Source of the DNA: Firmicutes bacterium UBA6648
GTDB lineage: Bacteria; Bacillota; Clostridia; Peptostreptococcales; Anaerovoracaceae
Assembly (NCBI GenBank): GCA_002455605.1
Contig: DKLE01000152.1
Location: 1-11,955 of the forward strand
Reading direction: 5' to 3'
Length of the DNA stretch: 11,955 bases
Position 1 is the stretch's first letter, and every line of letters begins with the position of its first letter. This document shows positions 7,021 through 11,955 of this stretch, one piece after another. Below the pieces are notes generated by a model. The model saw nothing but the letters and a program-made list of their open reading frames with translations, made no database searches and was not told the DNA's origin. The position numbers and the translations under genes are program-made.

Positions 7021-7686
7021 TTATTTCACAAGAGTATAATCTTTTAATTCAACCTTCAGATAGCTTTTTCCGTCCACCCAGTCAGAGGCTCTTTCATCTT
7101 TCTGTTTAAAACGGGTTTCACTAATGTATTGCAGAATTACATCATTTTTATCAATTAAAAAATATTCGTAATCTGACTGTACTTTGCAGTACTCCCATTC
7201 CATTCTTCTGGAAAGGTGACTGTCCTTATAATAAATAATATACTCTTTCCCTTTTGCCGTCTTATTTACTTCTACGGATTTCACTGTTTCTTCATTTATT
7301 TTATTGTATCTGGAAAAAGGGTAATATATGTTTAAATACAATCCCTCGTAGTTGGTAATATTGCTCACATCTTTCTGCCCGGACGCATAAGTAAAAACCA
7401 CATCAAAATTAATATTTCGAGTATTCTTGTCCTTATTCGGTTTATCTACCTCAAACGTGGTTTGAATTTCTCTTGGTGCATCCTTTGGATAATAGCTGCC
7501 TTCCAGGATCTCTGTTTCCAAATTTCCACTTTTAAGGTTCAAGCTCATTTCCAAAGATTTATTGATCTGATCAATGGCACCCTGCCTCACAACGTATTGT
7601 TTTATATTACCGCCAAAGAAAAACATGCATGCCAGTACAGCCAAAATAAAAATTGCGATAATCGCCGCAGCTTTTTTACCACTCAT
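7021..7686 (-). CDS. Membrane-anchored or lipoprotein-like extracellular protein of unknown function
   Basis: I recognise no family. From ATG 7686 the protein has 221 residues: MSGKK, a hydrophobic segment at 5-25, then a mostly polar domain rich in beta-type sequence that should face outside. AVLAC (16-20) loosely resembles a lipobox with C20 as the lipidated residue, but Leu at -2 is unusual and the hydrophobic stretch continues (MFFFGG), so a simple N-terminal membrane anchor is as likely. The outer domain has many aromatic and charged residues (YLNIYYPFSRYN, EWEYCKVQSDYEYF). The frame could extend to a TTG at 7707, but a strong GGAGGAGGAG site lies just before ATG 7686, which decides the start. 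It lies 39 bp after the YitT gene and 32 bp before the ABC transporter, so an accessory role in the transporter's function at the membrane is possible but unproven. Confidence 0.75.
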   Translation of the reverse strand: MSGKKAAAIIAIFILAVLACMFFFGGNIKQYVVRQGAIDQINKSLEMSLNLKSGNLETEILEGSYYPKDAPREIQTTFEVDKPNKDKNTRNINFDVVFTYASGQKDVSNITNYEGLYLNIYYPFSRYNKINEETVKSVEVNKTAKGKEYIIYYKDSHLSRRMEWEYCKVQSDYEYFLIDKNDVILQYISETRFKQKDERASDWVDGKSYLKVELKDYTLVK

Positions 7687-7691
7687 ATACA

Positions 7692-7701
7692 CTCCTCCTC
7701 C
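7692..7701 (-). promoter_or_regulatory. Strong ribosome binding site deciding the start at 7686
   Basis: GGAGGAGGAG on the minus strand lies 5-7 bases before ATG 7686. It falls inside the longer TTG reading from 7707, which has no such site of its own. Confidence 0.75.
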
Positions 7702-7714
7702 AATCAACAGTTAA

Positions 7715-7748
7715 ATTATAGAGCTTCAGGCATTTAATTCTTTGTCAA
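7715..7748 (-). promoter_or_regulatory. Possible internal promoter with unusually long spacer
   Basis: On the minus strand a perfect TTGACA (7748-7743, inside the end of the YitT gene) is followed by a perfect TATAAT (7720-7715) in the gap before the unknown membrane-anchored gene. The spacer is 22 bases against the usual 16-18, so ordinary sigma-A use would be poor without an activator that distorts the DNA. It may be a chance pairing. Confidence 0.25.
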
Positions 7749-8622
7749 TATCATTAAATCCGTTTCCGTTTCCCCAAACCGAATCCACATGTATAATGGT
7801 AACAAGAGCCTTTGGATCCGCTTTTGCTACATGCTGTCTGAGCAAAATTCCCTCTCTCGGCGAGCATAGAATTAATAATTTTTGTTTCTGCTTCCCTGAA
7901 TAAGCACCGATTATATTTTCTATGGAAACCCCTCTCTCCATATCATTCATGATGTAATCGGAAATTTCCTCCGGTTTTTCTGTAATAATTTCTACTTGAA
8001 TAATTTTAGTTGCCAGACCGAATAAAATAAAGTCGATGGTTTTAGAAATAATTACTGTTGTAACCAGCGCATACAAGGCGATGTTTCTGCCAAATACAAA
8101 ACCAGAGGTAACAATAACCCCAGCATCTATAGCCATTAAAAGCTTGCTTAAGCTGACATGAGGAAATAATTTTTTTTGTATTATTTTAGCCACCGTATCC
8201 GATCCTCCGGAGGAATACCCTCTGGAAAAAGCAATTCCACTGCATATACCGGAAAAAATTCCGCAGTATATGGCTGCCAAAAACATATCCTTTTCTTCCA
8301 GCAGCTGAAAATTCATCTGCTCGAACACTACCATCACCGTGGGATACATAATGGACATCAGTACTATTTTTTTAGCCTCTTTAAGGCCTAAAACTATTGC
8401 ACAAATGGCTAATATAATAAGAGCACCTATGTAATACATGGCCGAGAAATCCAAGGGCAGGTAATTGTGAAGGATTCGGATAACACCGGTCAGGCCTCCG
8501 CTGGATAAACCATTTGGCAGCATAATTGAAACCGTTGCAAAGGCCCCTAAACAACATGCAATTAATATTAAAATAAAGTCCACTACGAGATTTTTAACCC
8601 TCTCCTCCGTGATTTTTTTCAT
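7726..8622 (-). CDS. YitT family membrane protein (YitT/DUF161 plus DUF2179 domain)
   Basis: The 298-residue protein has about five or six membrane segments in residues 12-205. It contains the family's paired glycine-serine blocks GLSSGGLTGV (38-47) and GYSSGGSDTVA (135-145). The soluble C-terminal DUF2179 domain (about 207-285) includes VEIITEKPEEI, GVSIENIIGAYSG and IIHVDSVWGNG. Length and domain order are standard for the family, which is widespread and multi-copy in Firmicutes; its transported substrate or exact role is not known to me. ATG 8622 follows AAGGAGGAG by a few bases. It starts 12 bp after the methyltransferase gene and is followed after 39 bp by the unknown membrane-anchored gene, so it is in the middle of the operon. 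Nothing is missing or broken. Confidence 0.92.
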   Translation of the reverse strand: MKKITEERVKNLVVDFILILIACCLGAFATVSIMLPNGLSSGGLTGVIRILHNYLPLDFSAMYYIGALIILAICAIVLGLKEAKKIVLMSIMYPTVMVVFEQMNFQLLEEKDMFLAAIYCGIFSGICSGIAFSRGYSSGGSDTVAKIIQKKLFPHVSLSKLLMAIDAGVIVTSGFVFGRNIALYALVTTVIISKTIDFILFGLATKIIQVEIITEKPEEISDYIMNDMERGVSIENIIGAYSGKQKQKLLILCSPREGILLRQHVAKADPKALVTIIHVDSVWGNGNGFNDIDKELNA

Positions 8623-8634
8623 AATAGCTCCTCC

Positions 8635-9984
8635 TTATTGAACAGTCAATTTTAATGTTTTTTGAATGACATTTCCAAATACATCCACACAAGAAACATT
8701 AATAAGCCCCGTATGAGACATGCCTGCTATGGATCTTTCTAATATTGTTTTGTCCCTTTGTAGAATTTTTTCGGGCATATGGATTTTTCCATTATAATTA
8801 AAGTCCACGCTCCAGTAATCTATCAGGCTTAAAGAATCCTTCCGAACTATAGTACTTACCGTTTCTTGTTCTTTCTGCCCCATGTTTTTAATATATTCTT
8901 CCGATAATCGATAACTATGTAATCGCACACACAAGGAATCCTCTTGCGTTTCTATGTCAGCCTGAAGGCTTCCAGTCTCCTTTTCTTCCGTATTTTCTTT
9001 TAGGACCATAAACTTTGCTCCTCTTTGCAGCGCCCTCTTCTTTATACCGGCTATTGCGATCTTTCCCACATCACATGTTATCCATCTTCTTTCCATCTTA
9101 TGAGCAACAGCAGCCAAGGTTCCTGACCCCCCAAAAAAATCAGCACACAAATCACCTTCTTGAGTACAGCTTTTTAAAATTCTTTCCAGCAACAGTTCTG
9201 GCTTCTGGGTAGCATAACCGGTTCTTTCCGAAGAAGTTCTTCCCACCATATCCAACTGCCAAACATCTTTCATATTCACAAGTGTATACCAGCCCACTTC
9301 ATCTTGGAATTCTTCTACACCTTTAAACCGATAAGGCTTAAATCCTCTATTATAGGATTTTTCTTTCTGGGGAGTAAAATAATAATTATCCCCTTTCCCA
9401 TAGAATAACAGCGTATCATGTTTCCTTGCAAAACGCCTGCTGCTTGTGCCACCCGATTTATAATTCCATATGATCTCATTGACAAAGTTATCCATTCCGA
9501 AAATCTCATCCATGAGAACCTTTACATAGTGAACAACATGCCAATCCAAATGCATCCAAATGCATCCATTCTCTGTAAGCAAATCACGCATCATAAATAG
9601 TCTTATGCCTATCATCCTCAGATATGACTCCATCCCCTCTTTCCATAGATCCGTATAGACAGTCTGTTTTAATTTAGTTGTTCCTTTCATGCACTCCGTA
9701 TTGATTTTTATCTGCATAGCATAATCGGCCTTTGAAAAAAAAGGTGGATCCGCATAGATTAATTTTATTTTACCTCGGAATTGTTCCTGTGAAGCAAGAT
9801 AATTCATGAATTGAAGATTATCACCTCTGGCTAAAATATTATTTTCAGCTGATTCAACGCTTCCATAAATTTCTACCGTTTTAAATCTTTCAAAAGAACT
9901 TTTTTCTTTCATCTCTTGTAGAATATTCTCATATTCCCTTCTGCAATCATCGATTATTTCTGCAAGCTGATAAATCAAGCTCAT
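8635..9984 (-). CDS. Solitary beta-class adenine-specific DNA methyltransferase (type III Mod-like)
   Basis: The 449-residue protein has the catalytic motif IV IYADPPFF (76-83) before the AdoMet-binding motif I DFFGGSGTL (282-290), the beta-class order. GDNLQF (54-59) and TGYATQKPELLLERIL (255-270) are typical of type III Mod and related enzymes. DPPF points to N6-adenine methylation of a specific DNA site. Residues 140-250 between the motifs would hold target recognition. After about 330 comes an extra C-terminal part ending in a beta-rich stretch with DYWSVDFNYNGK (389-400) and VSCVDVFGN (430-438). It is shorter than many Mod subunits, and no Res or other nuclease gene lies in the window. 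ATG 9984 follows AAAGGAG by about 8 bases; the gene starts 3 bp after the YgiQ stop, so translation is probably coupled. Its target sequence cannot be read from the protein. Confidence 0.9.
   Translation of the reverse strand: MSLIYQLAEIIDDCRREYENILQEMKEKSSFERFKTVEIYGSVESAENNILARGDNLQFMNYLASQEQFRGKIKLIYADPPFFSKADYAMQIKINTECMKGTTKLKQTVYTDLWKEGMESYLRMIGIRLFMMRDLLTENGCIWMHLDWHVVHYVKVLMDEIFGMDNFVNEIIWNYKSGGTSSRRFARKHDTLLFYGKGDNYYFTPQKEKSYNRGFKPYRFKGVEEFQDEVGWYTLVNMKDVWQLDMVGRTSSERTGYATQKPELLLERILKSCTQEGDLCADFFGGSGTLAAVAHKMERRWITCDVGKIAIAGIKKRALQRGAKFMVLKENTEEKETGSLQADIETQEDSLCVRLHSYRLSEEYIKNMGQKEQETVSTIVRKDSLSLIDYWSVDFNYNGKIHMPEKILQRDKTILERSIAGMSHTGLINVSCVDVFGNVIQKTLKLTVQ
9544..9568 (+). repeat. 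Short tandem repeat (10 bp x 2.5) inside the methyltransferase gene
   Basis: The unit atccaaatgc occurs twice without gap (9544-9553 and 9554-9563) and is followed by another atcca. On the coding strand it encodes the region around CIWMHLDW (141-148). The unit is not a multiple of three, so loss or gain of one copy would shift the frame. Confidence 0.7.
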
Positions 9985-9987
9985 AAA

Positions 9988-11850
9988 TTAGCTCCTTTTT
10001 TTATTACTATTTTTTAAACGCTTCCGTCCTTTATTTAAACCAGTTTCTTCTTTTCTTGGACTTTGTGATTTTCCTGCACCTCGCAGAAGTTTCCCAAATA
10101 AATCCTGCCGCCCCGCTTTAATCAGTGCCGCCTTTACTAAATCCTGATTTTCCGGTTTATTAAAGTGAATTAAAGCTCTTTGCATCTTTTTTTCTTCCAG
10201 ACTTTTAGCTACATAAACAGGCTGCATAGTCAGCGGTTCCAATTCCGTATAATACATGCAGGTAGCTAAAGTTCCCGGGGTGGGATAAAAATCCTGAACC
10301 TGGTCCGGTACAAATCCATTATCGCTCAAAAATACTGCAAGTTCAATAGCATCCTCTAAAGTACTTCCCGGATGAGAAGAAATTAAATAGGGAATTAAAA
10401 ACTGTTTTAATCCCAGCTGTTCATTGATTTTTTTATATTTTCTGCTGAACTCTTGAAAAACCTTCTTTTCAGGTTTGTGCATATAAGACAGTACTCGGTC
10501 TGAAACATGCTCCGGAGCCACTTTAAGGATCCCGCTTACATGGTACTTGCACAGCTCCCGTAAAAATTCTTCACTTTTGTCTGCCATCACATAATCAAAT
10601 CTTACGCCGGAACGAATAAATACTTTTTTTATACCTTTAATGCTGCGGAGTTCTCTGAGCACTTCCAAATATTCTCGGTGATCCACATTCATCTGACTGC
10701 AGGGATGAGGATAGAGACAGTCCTTGTGAGTGCATACGCCTTTCGTCAGCTGTTTTTCACAAGCTGCATCCCTAAAATTTGCAGTGGGTCCGCCCACATC
10801 GTGTATATACCCCTTGAATCCCGGCAGTTCTGTCAGCCGTTTCCCTTCCTTGACAATAGAAGCTTTGCTTCTTCCTCTTACCTGTCTTCCCTGATGGTAG
10901 GTTAAAGCACAGAAAGAACATCCTCCAAAACAGCCTCGACTGCTTATAATGCTGAATTCAACTTCTTTAATGGCCGGAATCCCTCCCTGATCCTCATAAG
11001 AAGGATGATACGTCCCTTCATACGGCAATTCATAAATATCATCAAGCTCCTGTGTTTCCAGCGGAGGCTGAGGAGGATTTTGCACCACAAATAAACGCTC
11101 ATCATATTTTTCCACCAGCCGTTTAGCGGTAATATAGTCATTGTTTTTATATTGAATGGCAAAGCTTTCAGCATAAGCCTGCTTTGACCCTGTAATCTGC
11201 TCAAATTCAGGTAAAACCTGTGTTTCATCATCCATATAAATTTCTTTTGCCTTAACACAAGTTCCTCTAATCCAGCCGATATCCTGAGCTTCAATACCGG
11301 AATCTAAAGCCTCTGCAATCTCAATGACCGCCCGCTCTCCCATTCCATAAATCAATATATCTGCCTTAGCGTCCAGCAAAATGGATCTTCTTACCCGATC
11401 GTCCCAATAATCATAATGGCCTAACCGACGCAAGCTTGCTTCAATTCCTCCGATAATAATGGGAATATCTTTGTAGGCCTCCCTAGCTCTATTGCTGTAA
11501 ACAATCACAGCACGATTGGGACGTTTTCCGGTCACACCGCCCGGAGAATAGGCATCTGTTTTTCTCTTATGCTTAAATACAGAATAATGATTTACCATGG
11601 AATCCACATTTCCTGCATTGATAAGAAAGCCCAGCCTTGGTCTTCCGAACCGCATAAAATCGTTCTTACTGTTCCAGTCCGGCTGCGGTAGAATTGCAAC
11701 CTTATATCCCCGGCTTTCTAACAGCCGGCTTATTATAGCCGTACCAAAAGAGGGATGGTCAATATAGCCATCCCCTGTTATCAAAACAAAATCCGGCTGT
11801 GTCCAGCCTCTTGCTTTACATTCTTCATTCGTTATAGGTAAAAATCCCAT
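9988..11850 (-). CDS. ygiQ: YgiQ family radical SAM protein
   Basis: With the start at 11850 the protein has 620 residues. The N-terminus FLPITNEECKARGW...DFVLITGDGYIDHPSFG is the family hallmark. The radical SAM cluster motif is RGCFGGCSFCAL (C307, C311, C314), the CxxxCxxC that binds a 4Fe-4S cluster and S-adenosylmethionine. A second cysteine group (C364, C373, C378, C384, just before NVDH) is also usual in this family. VQDFYPTPGTLATCMYYT (518-535) and a basic, low-complexity tail (590-620) close the protein. Its reaction is not established. The frame extends to ATG 11904, but that ATG has no ribosome site, whereas AGAGG sits 5 bases before ATG 11850, and the family normally begins close to FLP. 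It is the first gene of the leftward operon and ends 3 bp before the methyltransferase gene. Confidence 0.93.
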   Translation of the reverse strand: MGFLPITNEECKARGWTQPDFVLITGDGYIDHPSFGTAIISRLLESRGYKVAILPQPDWNSKNDFMRFGRPRLGFLINAGNVDSMVNHYSVFKHKRKTDAYSPGGVTGKRPNRAVIVYSNRAREAYKDIPIIIGGIEASLRRLGHYDYWDDRVRRSILLDAKADILIYGMGERAVIEIAEALDSGIEAQDIGWIRGTCVKAKEIYMDDETQVLPEFEQITGSKQAYAESFAIQYKNNDYITAKRLVEKYDERLFVVQNPPQPPLETQELDDIYELPYEGTYHPSYEDQGGIPAIKEVEFSIISSRGCFGGCSFCALTYHQGRQVRGRSKASIVKEGKRLTELPGFKGYIHDVGGPTANFRDAACEKQLTKGVCTHKDCLYPHPCSQMNVDHREYLEVLRELRSIKGIKKVFIRSGVRFDYVMADKSEEFLRELCKYHVSGILKVAPEHVSDRVLSYMHKPEKKVFQEFSRKYKKINEQLGLKQFLIPYLISSHPGSTLEDAIELAVFLSDNGFVPDQVQDFYPTPGTLATCMYYTELEPLTMQPVYVAKSLEEKKMQRALIHFNKPENQDLVKAALIKAGRQDLFGKLLRGAGKSQSPRKEETGLNKGRKRLKNSNKKRS

Positions 11851-11855
11851 TATAA

Positions 11856-11862
11856 CCTCTTT
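11856..11862 (-). promoter_or_regulatory. Ribosome binding site deciding the YgiQ-family start
   Basis: AAAGAGG on the minus strand ends 5 bases before ATG 11850. The ATGs at 11865 and 11904 lack such a site, so 11850 is preferred. Confidence 0.6.
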
Positions 11863-11884
11863 CATATCTATTCTGTCTGTCGTC

Positions 11885-11955
11885 TTATCTGCTACCCTTG
11901 TCATACGGAACTGCTACAGCTCTTGGAGCCTGAGAAGACTTAGAACTGAAAGCCA
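11885..11955 (-). CDS. Possible C-terminal tail of an upstream gene (partial, N-terminus outside window)
   Basis: On the minus strand one frame is open from the right edge for 22 codons to TAA at 11887-11885, reading SSQAPRAVAVPYDKGSR at its end. The other two frames stop quickly. If real, this gene ends 34 bp before the YgiQ-family start at 11850, a normal operon spacing, which would further favour that start. An open run this short can occur by chance, and nothing in it is recognisable. Confidence 0.3.
   Translation of the reverse strand, partial: AFSSKSSQAPRAVAVPYDKGSR

Noticed and set aside
11851..11904. Longer YgiQ reading starting at ATG 11904
   Set aside because: It has no ribosome site, the extra 18 residues do not look like the family, and the better AGAGG site precedes ATG 11850.
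1..11955. Mobile element, CRISPR array, tRNA or rRNA genes
   Set aside because: No transposase or integrase, no regularly spaced repeats and no tRNA-like or rRNA-like sequence was seen on either strand.

Overview
The window reads as ordinary chromosomal DNA of a low-GC, Gram-positive anaerobe, most likely in the Clostridia. The pointers are AT-rich sequence, strong AGGAGG-type ribosome binding sites, occasional TTG starts, an SLH-domain (S-layer-type) surface protein, YitT and YgiQ family proteins, and two-hexamer sigma-A-type promoters. I cannot place it to genus. There is no rRNA, tRNA, CRISPR array, transposase, integrase or phage gene.

Layout, left to right. (1) Positions 1-1022, minus strand: the N-terminal part of a secreted protein with three SLH repeats followed by a glycoside hydrolase family 18 domain. 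It has its own well-formed promoter (1057-1085) and is cut by the left edge. (2) Positions 1108-4260, minus strand, transcribed right to left: a tight five-gene cluster of GNAT acetyltransferase, SanA/YdcF-family envelope protein, unknown membrane protein with TPR-like helices, family-6 (hypoxanthine-type) DNA glycosylase and CPBP intramembrane protease. (3) Positions 4398-5173, plus strand: the only rightward unit, an HD-domain phosphohydrolase directly followed by a 50-residue basic, proline-rich protein. It ends in a perfect 21-bp inverted repeat (5172-5218) that lies between two converging units. (4) Positions 5231-11850, minus strand, transcribed right to left: YgiQ-family radical SAM protein, a solitary beta-class adenine DNA methyltransferase, YitT-family membrane protein, unknown membrane-anchored protein and an ABC half-transporter. 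Spacing is 3-39 bp, so this is probably one operon. A possible C-terminal tail of a further upstream gene lies at the right edge.

How the genes work together: the left cluster mixes envelope functions (SanA-like, CPBP, membrane TPR protein) with DNA repair, and the right cluster mixes a radical SAM enzyme, DNA methylation and transport. Neither is a recognisable single pathway, and I see no defence island or biosynthetic cluster. The items that most deserve a second look are the orphan Mod-like methyltransferase with an extra C-terminal domain, its coding repeats and homopolymer tracts, the tiny gene behind the HD protein, and the unknown membrane TPR protein. Several starts were moved from the longest possible one on the basis of ribosome binding sites: 2995, 7686 and 11850.
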